The position numbers and the translations under genes are program-made. DNA of 64,000 nt, from positions 1-64,000 of the forward strand of contig JAKLKC010000018.1 in assembly GCA_023150875.1 (NCBI GenBank). The letters are read 5' to 3'. Numbering within the stretch: the first letter of the stretch is position 1; each line of letters starts with the position of its first letter. Under the pieces are notes generated by a model. That model was not told the DNA's origin. It saw nothing but the letters and a program-made list of their open reading frames with translations, and ran no database searches. Below are positions 8,442 to 15,971 of the stretch, in pieces. This stretch comes from Myxococcota bacterium (GTDB taxonomy: Bacteria > Myxococcota_A > UBA796 > UBA9615 > JAKLKC01).

Positions 8442-9716
8442 ATGATCTCCGTCGATCGAGCCATCGATCTCGTCCTCGCCCAGGTCCGCCCGCTGGAGGC
8501 GGAGCGGGTGCCGCTGCTCCGGGTCCGGGGCCGGGTCCTGGCGAGGCCCGTCGCCGCCCCCCGGGACCAGCCCCCCTGGGACAACACCGGACTCGACGGC
8601 TTCGCGGTGCGGGCCGAGGACGTCGCCGGGGCGTCCCCCGGCACGCCGGTCCTCCTGGACGTGGTGGACACCGCGGCGGCGGGCACGGTCAGCCGGGCCG
8701 TCGTCGGGCGGGGCCAGGCGGTGCGGATCATGACCGGGGCCCCCATGCCCCGGGGCGCCGACTCCGTGGTGATGGTGGAGAGGACGAGGGGGGGGCCCCA
8801 GGCGACGCGGATCGAGGTCCTGGACGCGGTCCAGGCGGGGAACGCCGTGCGCCGCCGGGGCGAGGACCTGCGGGAGGGGGAGGTGGTGCTGGAGGAGGGC
8901 ACCCTCCTGAGGGCCGGGGAGGTGGGGATCGCCGCCGCCGTCGGCCTCCCCCACCTGGAGGTCCACCGCCGCCCGGTGGTGGGGGTCCTGTCCACCGGGG
9001 ACGAGCTGGTGGAGCCCGGCGGCGAGCTCCCCGAGGGGTCGATCTTCTCCTCCAACTCCTACTCCCTCATGGCGATGATCGAGGAGGCCGGGGGCGAGCC
9101 CCTCTACCTGGGGATCGGCCGGGACGAGCCCCTGGACCTGGAGCGGCGGCTCCGGGCCGGCATGGAGGTCGCCGACGCCGTCGTGACCTCGGGGGGGGTG
9201 AGCGCCGGGGACTTCGACTACGTCACCGACGTTTTCCGGCGGATGGGCGGCGACATGCACTTCCACAAGGTCGCCATGCGGCCGGGCAAGCCCGTCGCCT
9301 TCGGCACCCTGGCGGGCCGCCCCCTCTTCGGGCTGCCGGGCAACCCGGTCTCCTGCATGGTGGGCTTCGCGCTCTACGTGCGCCCCGCCTTGTTGGCGAT
9401 GCAGGGGCGGCGGGACCCGCACCTCCCCTCGGTGTCCGCCGAGCTGGACCACGCCGTCCGCGGCAAGCGGGGGATGCGGGTCTTCCTGCGGGGCATCCTG
9501 AGGGAAGAGGAGGGCGGGGCGAGGGTCCGCACCACGGGGCCCCAGGGCTCGGGGATCCTGCGCTCCATGGCCCTGGCCAACGCCCTGATCGTGGTCCCCG
9601 AGGAGGTGGACGAGTTGCCGGAGGGGGCCGCCGTCCGGGCGCTCCGCCTCGACTCCTTCCCCGAGGGGGCCCGGGCGCACGGCCACCTCGGGGGGATCGG
9701 GGAGGTCGCCCCGTGA
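8442..9716 (+). CDS. moeA: Molybdopterin molybdenumtransferase MoeA
   Basis: 424 residues, ATG 8442 with GAGGG at good spacing (an upstream ATG at 8382 is possible but adds non-conserved residues). MoeA inserts molybdate into adenylylated molybdopterin, completing the molybdenum cofactor. Hallmarks: PPWDNTGLDGFAVR near residue 45, MTGAPMPRGADSVVMVE, STGDELVEPGGELPEGSIF, SGGVSAGDFDYV and FGLPGNPVSCMVGF in the expected order, with the C-terminal beta-barrel domain IV at the end. It overlaps the next gene by 4 nt (GTGA), so moeA and the mobB-mobA fusion form a cofactor operon. Confidence 0.97.
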   Translation: MISVDRAIDLVLAQVRPLEAERVPLLRVRGRVLARPVAAPRDQPPWDNTGLDGFAVRAEDVAGASPGTPVLLDVVDTAAAGTVSRAVVGRGQAVRIMTGAPMPRGADSVVMVERTRGGPQATRIEVLDAVQAGNAVRRRGEDLREGEVVLEEGTLLRAGEVGIAAAVGLPHLEVHRRPVVGVLSTGDELVEPGGELPEGSIFSSNSYSLMAMIEEAGGEPLYLGIGRDEPLDLERRLRAGMEVADAVVTSGGVSAGDFDYVTDVFRRMGGDMHFHKVAMRPGKPVAFGTLAGRPLFGLPGNPVSCMVGFALYVRPALLAMQGRRDPHLPSVSAELDHAVRGKRGMRVFLRGILREEEGGARVRTTGPQGSGILRSMALANALIVVPEEVDELPEGAAVRALRLDSFPEGARAHGHLGGIGEVAP

Positions 9717-10840
9717 GGCTGCCCCCCGTCGTCTCCTTCGTCGCCCCCAGCGGCACCGGCAAGACCACCCTCCTGGAGCGCCTGATCCCCGAGCTGCGCC
9801 GCCGCGGGCTCCGGGTGGCGGCGGTCAAGCACGACGCCCACCGCATCGAGATCGACCGGGAGGGCAAGGACACCTACCGGATGAGGCAGGCCGGCGCGTC
9901 ACCGGTGGTGATCAGCTCCCGGGAGGGCTACGCCGCCTTCGGCGACCTGGACGGGGAGTGGCCCCTGCTGGACGTCGTCGCCCGCTTCGCCGGCGCCGCC
10001 GACCTCGTCCTCACCGAGGGGTACCGCCGCACCGACCTGGCGAAGGTGCTCGTCCACCGCGCCGCCCGGGGGCGGGACCCCTCCTGGGTCCTGCCCGACG
10101 GCATCTTCGCCGCCGCCACCGACGTCCCCCTGGGGATGGGCCTGCCGGAGGTCCCCCTGGAGGACCCCGTGCCCCTGGCGGACCTCCTGTGCGCCCGCTT
10201 CGGCCTCGGGGCCTCCCCCGCGGTCCCGGTGCCGGCGACGCCGGTGGTGCTGGTGGGCGGGGCCTCGCGGCGCATGGGGAGCGACAAGGCGTGGCTGGAC
10301 CTCGGGGGCCGCCCCGTCCTGCCCGAGCTGGTGCGCCGCCTGGGCGAGGCCACCTCGCGCCCGGCGCTGGTCGTCGCCCGGGAGGGTCAGGACCTCCCCC
10401 CCGTGGACGCCCGGATCGTGCGGGACCTCCGTCCCCGCCAGGGGCCCCTCGGCGGCCTCCTCACCGCCCTCGCGGCGATGGACGAGGCCCGGGCGGTGGT
10501 GGTGGCCTGCGACCAGCCCTTCGTGATCCCCGAGTCGATCCGCATACTTATGAGCCGATCCCCCCACGCCGACGCCGTCCTCATGGAGAGGGGCGGCCGC
10601 CTGGAGCCCCTCCCGGGGGTCTACGCCGCCTCCTGCGTCCCCGCGGTCCACCGGGCCCTCCTCGCCGGCGAGCGGCGCATGGACGGCTTCCTCGGGGCGG
10701 TGCGGGTCGAGGCCGTGCCCGAGGCCGACTGGCGCCCCGCCGATCCCGAGGGCGCCAGCTTCCTGAACCTGAACTCCCCCGAGGACCTCCGGGCCGCCGA
10801 GGCCCGGGCCGCCGGCGCGCCTCCTTCTTCGGAGCTCTAG
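9713..10840 (+). CDS. mobBA: MobB-MobA fusion, molybdenum cofactor nucleotide attachment
   Basis: 375 residues from GTG 9713, overlapping moeA. The N-terminal part (about 1-160) is MobB, a GTP-binding partner: P-loop APSGTGKTTLLERL and AAVKHDAHRIEIDREGKDT. The C-terminal part (about 175-365) is MobA, the molybdenum cofactor guanylyltransferase that attaches GMP to make the bis-MGD cofactor: VVLVGGASRRMGSDKAWLDL is its nucleotide-binding signature, followed by RQGPLGGLLTALAAM, VVACDQPFV and FLNLNSPEDL. Fusion in the order MobB then MobA makes one polypeptide for both steps. The organism therefore probably has bis-MGD enzymes such as formate dehydrogenase or DMSO-reductase family members, although none is in the window. 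Confidence 0.95.
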   Translation: MRLPPVVSFVAPSGTGKTTLLERLIPELRRRGLRVAAVKHDAHRIEIDREGKDTYRMRQAGASPVVISSREGYAAFGDLDGEWPLLDVVARFAGAADLVLTEGYRRTDLAKVLVHRAARGRDPSWVLPDGIFAAATDVPLGMGLPEVPLEDPVPLADLLCARFGLGASPAVPVPATPVVLVGGASRRMGSDKAWLDLGGRPVLPELVRRLGEATSRPALVVAREGQDLPPVDARIVRDLRPRQGPLGGLLTALAAMDEARAVVVACDQPFVIPESIRILMSRSPHADAVLMERGGRLEPLPGVYAASCVPAVHRALLAGERRMDGFLGAVRVEAVPEADWRPADPEGASFLNLNSPEDLRAAEARAAGAPPSSEL

Positions 10841-10905
10841 GGGGAGCGCTCGTCCAGGAAGGGAATCTCCGCACCCGGCCGCGGTCCTTGAGATCCGGCG
10901 CGCGG

Positions 10906-10911
10906 TACACT
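10906..10911 (+). promoter_or_regulatory. -10 TACACT before the lamin-tail surface protein
   Basis: TACACT lies 29 nt before ATG 10941. A TTGAGA upstream is only 12 nt away and unlikely to serve as -35. AAAGGA before the ATG is a reasonable ribosome site. Confidence 0.35.
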
Positions 10912-10940
10912 ACCTTGCGCGCCCCCGAAAGGACCGCCCC

Positions 10941-13298
10941 ATGGACCACTCCCCGCCGCCGAGGCTCGGCGCCGCGGCCGTCAGCCTCTCCTTCCTCCTC
11001 GCCGTCCTGCTGGCCGCCACCCCCGCCGGTGCCGGGGGAGGGCCGGACGCCTACGGCTACACCTGGAAGTGGTCCACCGATGCCGGCGGTCCCGCGTACG
11101 ATCCGGCCGGCGGCTCCACGTCGATCTCCCTCGCCGATCCCGACGACGGGTGCTCCTCCCCCCTCTCCCTCGGCTTCACCTTCCCCTTCTACGGCGAGAC
11201 CTACACCGAGGTCTCCGCCTGCGCCAACGGGGCGCTGACCTTCGGAGCCGTGGCCGAGTACGCCAACACCGCCCTCAGCGCGGTGGTGGAACCGCTGATC
11301 GCCCCCTACTGGGACGACCTCGTCGGGGACGCCGACGACCTCTGGGCCTCCACGACGGGGAGCGCCCCCAACCGGACCTTCGTGGCCGAGTGGCGGGACG
11401 TGGGCCGTTACGGCCTCGGGACCACCGACGGGGCGACCTTCGAGGTCAAGCTTCACGAGGGCGGGACCGTCGAGTTCCACTACACGGACGTCACCTTCGG
11501 AAACGCCACGTACGACTCCGGCCTCTCCGCGACCGTGGGGATCGCCTCGGGGATCTCGGGGGAGTCCCTGCAGGTGTCGTACAACTCCGCCTCCCTGGTC
11601 GCCTCCCGGGCCATCGCGTTCTACCCGCCCGCCGCGGGGGGGATCGCCCCCGGGGACCTGGTGATCACCGAGATCATGTACGACCCCTCGGCGGTCGCCG
11701 ACGAGGCCGGCGAGTGGTTCGAGCTGTACAACACCACCGGTGCCACCCTGGACCTGGCGGGCCTCGAGGCGAGCGACGAGGTGGGCTCCACCATCACCGT
11801 GGCCGGATCCGTCACCGTCCCGGCCCACGGCTACGTCGTGCTGGGGCGCAACGCCGCCACCGCCGCCAACGGTGGCGTGCCCGTCGCCTACGGCTACGGG
11901 AGCGCGCTGGCCCTCAACAACGACGGGGACTGGCTGGTGTTGACCCACGGCGGCGTGGAGATCGACCGGGTGGAGTACGAGCCATCCGCGGGCTTCCCCG
12001 ATCCCAGCGGGGCCTCCATCCAGCTCGATCCGGCCCACCTCGATCCCGGCGACAACGACGTCGGCGCGAACTGGTGCGTCTCGACGATCACATACGGCGC
12101 CGGGGACGAGGGCACGCCGGGGGCGGCGAACGAGTCGTGCGCGGGCGAGGTGGACGCCGACGGGGACGGGTACGGCGAAGACGACGACTGCGACGACGGC
12201 GATCCCACGGTCCACCCCGGGGCCTCCGAGTCCTGCGACGGGGTCGACGAGGACTGCGACGGCACCGTGGACGAGGGCTTCGACACCGACGGGGACGGGT
12301 GGACCACCTGCGAAGGGGACTGCGACGGGGGCGACGCCACGGTCCACCCCGGCGCCTCCGAGACCTGCGACGGCGACGACGAGGACTGCGACGGGTCGGT
12401 GGACGAGGGCTTCGACACCGATGGGGACGGGTGGACCACCTGCGAGGGGGACTGCGACGACACCCGCGCCTCCGTGAAGCCAGGGGCGGCGGAGACCTGC
12501 AACGCCCGGGACGACGACTGCGACGGCACCGCCGACGAGGGCTTCGACGTGGACGGGGACGGGTGGACCACCTGCGAGGGGGACTGCGGCGACGCGAACG
12601 CCAACGTCCACCCGGGCGCCACCGAGCTGTGCGACGGGCTGGACAACGACTGCGACCCGGGGACGACGGAGCACGTCGACAACGACGGCGACGGGCAGTC
12701 CGGCTGCGCCGGGGACTGCGACGACACCGATCCCGGCAACTTCGTCGGCGGCACCGAGGTCTGCGACGGCGGGGACAACGACTGCGACGGCGCTGTGGAC
12801 GAGGGGATCGACGGCGACGGCGACGGCTCCCCCTGCGCCGACGACTGCGACGACTCCGAGCCCGACGCCTTCCCGGGCGCCGACGAGGACTGCGCCGACG
12901 GGATCGACAACGACTGCGACGGGTGGACGGACTCCCAGGACTCCGACTGCGGGGGCGGCGACGACGACACGGCGGACGACGACACGGCGGACGACGACAC
13001 GACGGGGGACGACGACACGACGGGGGACGACGACACGACGGGGGACGACGACACCGCGGACGATGACACGGCGGGGGACGACGACACGGCGGGGGACGAC
13101 GACACCGCGGACGACGACGCCGCCGGGGACGACGACGCCGCGGGGGACGACGACGCCGCGGGAGACGACGATACCGACGATGAGGGAGATCGCTTGGTCT
13201 CCTGCCGGTGCTCGTCCGCGGCGGCCCCGAGCCCGGGGTTGGGGGGGGCGATCGGCCTGCTGGCGCTGGCGGGGTCGAGGCGCCGGTCCCGGCAGTAG
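10941..13298 (+). CDS. Surface protein: lamin-tail domain, metal-binding repeats, Asp-rich stalk, C-terminal anchor
   Basis: 785 residues with a Sec signal peptide (SLSFLLAVLLAATPAGAGG). Residues about 35-235 form a beta-rich domain of unknown type. Residues about 237-395 are a lamin-tail (LTD) domain: GDLVITEIMYDPSA, WFELYNTTGATLDLAG, VEIDRVEY. Six Cys/Asp repeats follow (12,141-12,950; unit type DGDGWTTCEGDCDD... VHPGA..CDG.D.DCDG), like the MopE/putative metal-binding family that binds Ca or Cu ions. Then comes a 70-residue stalk of GDDDT/ADDDT units. The tail has Cys residues, a short hydrophobic run (PGLGGAIGLLALAG) and SRRRSR, a MYXO-CTERM-like sorting signal. It is expected on the outer cell surface. 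Its ligand is unknown. Confidence 0.9.
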   Translation: MDHSPPPRLGAAAVSLSFLLAVLLAATPAGAGGGPDAYGYTWKWSTDAGGPAYDPAGGSTSISLADPDDGCSSPLSLGFTFPFYGETYTEVSACANGALTFGAVAEYANTALSAVVEPLIAPYWDDLVGDADDLWASTTGSAPNRTFVAEWRDVGRYGLGTTDGATFEVKLHEGGTVEFHYTDVTFGNATYDSGLSATVGIASGISGESLQVSYNSASLVASRAIAFYPPAAGGIAPGDLVITEIMYDPSAVADEAGEWFELYNTTGATLDLAGLEASDEVGSTITVAGSVTVPAHGYVVLGRNAATAANGGVPVAYGYGSALALNNDGDWLVLTHGGVEIDRVEYEPSAGFPDPSGASIQLDPAHLDPGDNDVGANWCVSTITYGAGDEGTPGAANESCAGEVDADGDGYGEDDDCDDGDPTVHPGASESCDGVDEDCDGTVDEGFDTDGDGWTTCEGDCDGGDATVHPGASETCDGDDEDCDGSVDEGFDTDGDGWTTCEGDCDDTRASVKPGAAETCNARDDDCDGTADEGFDVDGDGWTTCEGDCGDANANVHPGATELCDGLDNDCDPGTTEHVDNDGDGQSGCAGDCDDTDPGNFVGGTEVCDGGDNDCDGAVDEGIDGDGDGSPCADDCDDSEPDAFPGADEDCADGIDNDCDGWTDSQDSDCGGGDDDTADDDTADDDTTGDDDTTGDDDTTGDDDTADDDTAGDDDTAGDDDTADDDAAGDDDAAGDDDAAGDDDTDDEGDRLVSCRCSSAAAPSPGLGGAIGLLALAGSRRRSRQ
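12958..13182 (+). repeat. GAC-rich tandem repeat encoding Asp/Thr stalk
   Basis: About 225 bp of imperfect 12-15 bp units (GACGACGACAC plus GCGG or GGGG) inside the surface-protein gene, encoding GDDDT and ADDDT. The units vary in phase at third positions, so the array is maintained at the protein level, but it is long enough for replication slippage. Confidence 0.85.
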
Positions 13299-13326
13299 CC
13301 GCGCATCCCCCCCAATGGACCCCCCG

Positions 13327-14205
13327 ATGAAGACCGTCGCCCTGGTCACCGCCGCGGCTGCCCGGGACCTCGACGAGGACCTCGCCCCCCTCGCCTCCTC
13401 CCTGGAGGGACGGGGCCTGGAGCCGGCGGTGGTCGCCTGGGACGATCCTCGGGTGGCCTGGGGGGACTTCGCCGGCGCGGTGGTGCGCTCGACCTGGGAC
13501 TACGCCCCGCGCCGTGACGCATTCGTCGCCTGGGCCGAGGCGGTGGGGAAGGAGGTCCGCCTGTTCAACCCCCCGCCGGTGCTCCGGTGGAACACCGACA
13601 AGCGCTACCTGGCGGACCTGGCCGCCCGGGGGATCCCTGTGGTTCCAACCCGCTGGATCCTTCCCGGCCAGCCCGTCTCCCTGCCCGAGGACGGCGCGCC
13701 CTTCGTGGTCAAGCCCGCGATCTCGGCGGGGGCCTGGGACACCGCCCGCTACGCTCCGGGGGAGGAGGCGCGGGCCCACCATCACGTCGCCCGCCTGCTG
13801 GCCGAGGGGCGCACGGTGATGGTCCAGCCCTACCTGGGGAGGGTCGACACCTCGGGGGAGACCGGCCTGGTCTACGTGGACGGCGCCTTCAGCCACGCCA
13901 TCCGCAAGGGCGCGATCCTGCGGCCCGGCACGCGGGTGGTGGGGGGCCTGTACGCCGAGGAGCGGATCGAGGCCCGCGTCCCCACCACCCGGGAGAGGGC
14001 CCTCGCCGAGCGCGTCCTGTCGCTGCTTCCGGACCTCGTCCCCGGGGCCCCGGAGCCCCCCCTGTACGCCCGGGTCGACCTCATCCCCTCCGAATGCGGT
14101 CCCGTGCTGCTGGAGTTGGAGCTGACCGAGCCCTCCCTGTTCCACGCGCTGGGCCCGGGCTCTGCGGGCCGGCTGGCGCGGGCCATCGAGGGGCGCGTGG
14201 GCTGA
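13327..14205 (+). CDS. ATP-grasp family ligase-like protein
   Basis: 292 residues from ATG 13327; an ATG 12 nt upstream (13315) is equally open and neither has a clear ribosome site. The family is the glutathione-synthetase/RimK-like ATP-grasp group whose hallmarks are seen: FAGAVVRSTWDYAPRRDAFV, NPPPVLRWNTDKRYLADLAA, GIPVVPTRWI, PFVVKPAISAGAWDT, and the ATP/Mg-binding C-terminus ARVDLIPSECGPVLLELELT. Such enzymes join a carboxylate to an amine with ATP through an acyl-phosphate. The substrates of this branch are not known, and the neighbours do not reveal them. It lies downstream of the surface-protein gene and converges on the ASPIC gene with 5 bp between stops. Confidence 0.85.
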   Translation: MKTVALVTAAAARDLDEDLAPLASSLEGRGLEPAVVAWDDPRVAWGDFAGAVVRSTWDYAPRRDAFVAWAEAVGKEVRLFNPPPVLRWNTDKRYLADLAARGIPVVPTRWILPGQPVSLPEDGAPFVVKPAISAGAWDTARYAPGEEARAHHHVARLLAEGRTVMVQPYLGRVDTSGETGLVYVDGAFSHAIRKGAILRPGTRVVGGLYAEERIEARVPTTRERALAERVLSLLPDLVPGAPEPPLYARVDLIPSECGPVLLELELTEPSLFHALGPGSAGRLARAIEGRVG

Positions 14206-14210
14206 GCCCC

Positions 14211-15971
14211 TCACCCCCCGCCCTGGTCCTCCGCCGCCAGCACCCACTTCTGCCCCGCGGCGACCCCCTCGGCGACCAGCGCGGTGCCGTCCGGGAGGCG
14301 GGCCTCCACCCGGTCGGCGACCTCGGCGGTGCCCAGGCCGAAGTGGACCACCGGGGGCGAGGAGCCCAGGGCGGAGCGGGAGCCGCCGTCGATCTCCCGG
14401 CGCAGGGTGCGGTCCCCCACGGTCACCGTCACCGTGGCGCCGACGCCGTGGACGTTGCCGGTGCCGGGCAGGTGGACGGCCACGTCCAGCCAGGTGCCGG
14501 CGGTGCACTCGGGCCGGGAGAGGTTCAGGCGGGGGGTGCCGCCCATCACGCCCGTGAGGACGTCGGGGGTGCCGTCGCCGTTGAAGTCGGCCACGGCGTA
14601 GGAGCGGGAGGAGGCGGGATCGGCGAGGTCCAGGGGCGGGCCCGCGGGCACCAGGCCCCCCTCGCTCCCCCACAGCAGCACGTCGGGCTGGGCCTCGGCG
14701 TTGGAGAAGTTGGAAGAGACCAGTCCCTCCATGTGGCCGAACTGCACCAGCACGTCCTCGCGGCCGTCGTTGTCCAGGTCCTCGAACACGGCGTTCCAGG
14801 CGACGTCGTGCTCGGCGGTGGCGAGGGCGTCCAGGCCGTAGGCGGCGGTGGACTCGAAGAACTGCCAGGGTCCGGTGGCCTGGAGGAACACGATCCCGGG
14901 CATGGAGGGGACGATGACGTCCCGGTCCCCGTCGCCGTCGGCGTCCCCGAAGGCGATGGCCATGCTGCACTGCACCACGTCCAGGCCCGCCTCGGCGCCG
15001 ACCTCCACGAAATTCCAGCCGCCCTCGCCGTCCGGGCCGTCGTTGCGGAAGACCACGCCGGGCAGCACCCAGGCCCCCAGGTCGTTGGGGATGGACAGAT
15101 CGAGGTCGGAGTCGCCGTCGAGGTCGGTCCAGGCCACCTGCATGGAGGGCCCGTGGAGGGTGCCCGGGGGAAGCAGCGCGGTGGCGTCCTCGAAGGTGCC
15201 GTCGCCGCGGCTGCGCAGCAGGCGGTTGCCGTCCCCCACCGCCAGGCCCAGGGCCATCTCGGCGGGCTCCCCCGGGTAGTAGTAGCTGGCGACGGCCAGG
15301 TCCAGGTCCGAGTCGCCGTCGAAGTCGCCCCAGGCCCCGCCCATGTCCCGGCGGAGCACCCCGTCGTCCACCCCCGACTCCACCGAGACGTCCTCGAAGG
15401 TGCCGTCCCCACGGTTGCGGAAGAGGCGGGATCCCCCCGAGCGGAGCACCAGCAGGTCCATGTCCCCGTCGCCGTCGTGGTCCGCCGAGGAGGCGCCGTT
15501 GACCCTCCCCTCGGGCACGTCCACCCCCGCGGCGGCGGCCACGTCCTCGAAGGTCCCGTCGGCCCGCCCCCGGTAGAGGGCGCTGGGGCCGGCCTGGTTC
15601 CCCGCGAAGGCGTCCAGGATCCCGTCCCCGTCGAAGTCGGCGACGGCGATCCCTCCCCCCATCTGCCCGTCGAGCTGGGTGGTGGTGCCGAGCCCCTGGA
15701 CGGCGTGAAGGCCGATCTCCGTCGACAGCCGGTCCCACCGCGGCCCCCCGGCGCACCCCTCGATCACCGTGTCGTCGTCGCCGGGTCCGCTGTCGTCGTC
15801 GGATGAGGCGTCGTCGTCGTCGAACGCGGCGTCGTCGTCCCCCCGGGGCTGCTCGTCGAAGTCCGAGGGAGGACAGCCCAGCGCCAGCGCCAGCGCGGCG
15901 GCACCCCACGGGCGGGGCGACGGGGCCTTGGCCCCCCGGCCGCGGGCGGGCGTCGGGGGAGGGGGGATCAC
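14211..15971 (-). CDS. FG-GAP/ASPIC-UnbV lipoprotein
   Basis: 586 residues. The N-terminus has a signal ending ALALALGC, a lipobox-like site with Cys at residue 33. A stalk rich in DDD follows (about 44-70). The body is a run of FG-GAP/VCBS calcium-binding blades with the pattern VADFDGDGILDAFAGN, DHDGDGDMDLLVL and GDFDGDSDLDLAVASY, forming an integrin-like beta-propeller. The C-terminal 100 residues are an ASPIC/UnbV domain (TGNVHGVGATVTVTVGDRTL, VHFGLGTAEVADRVEARLPD). It is probably lipid-anchored and exposed, with adhesion or matrix binding likely but unproven. It starts inside the stop of the R3H/AAA gene (ATGA, 15,968-15,971), so the two are translationally coupled. Confidence 0.9.
   Translation of the reverse strand: MIPPPPTPARGRGAKAPSPRPWGAAALALALGCPPSDFDEQPRGDDDAAFDDDDASSDDDSGPGDDDTVIEGCAGGPRWDRLSTEIGLHAVQGLGTTTQLDGQMGGGIAVADFDGDGILDAFAGNQAGPSALYRGRADGTFEDVAAAAGVDVPEGRVNGASSADHDGDGDMDLLVLRSGGSRLFRNRGDGTFEDVSVESGVDDGVLRRDMGGAWGDFDGDSDLDLAVASYYYPGEPAEMALGLAVGDGNRLLRSRGDGTFEDATALLPPGTLHGPSMQVAWTDLDGDSDLDLSIPNDLGAWVLPGVVFRNDGPDGEGGWNFVEVGAEAGLDVVQCSMAIAFGDADGDGDRDVIVPSMPGIVFLQATGPWQFFESTAAYGLDALATAEHDVAWNAVFEDLDNDGREDVLVQFGHMEGLVSSNFSNAEAQPDVLLWGSEGGLVPAGPPLDLADPASSRSYAVADFNGDGTPDVLTGVMGGTPRLNLSRPECTAGTWLDVAVHLPGTGNVHGVGATVTVTVGDRTLRREIDGGSRSALGSSPPVVHFGLGTAEVADRVEARLPDGTALVAEGVAAGQKWVLAAEDQGGG
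15765..15845 (-). repeat. Asp-rich stalk repeat in ASPIC lipoprotein
   Basis: GTC/CGTCGTCGTC-type triplet-rich stretch that encodes GDDDA, DDDDAS, DDDSG and GDDDT just after the lipobox Cys. It is the short version of the stalk seen at 12,958, 18,148 and 23,208. Confidence 0.6.

Noticed and set aside
5729-9055. A longer minus-strand frame extending the aminopeptidase to 1108 residues
   Set aside because: Residues before ATG 8287 lie opposite moeA and have no family similarity; the region is GC-rich shadow coding.
6243-9686. A 1147-residue minus-strand frame opposite moeA and the aminopeptidase
   Set aside because: Low-complexity Pro/Gly/Arg composition with no motifs; it is the complementary frame of real genes.
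12958-13182. CRISPR-like array of short repeats
   Set aside because: The repeats are 12-15 bp, have no spacers and encode a continuous Asp/Thr stalk in frame; the same applies to 18,148-18,510.
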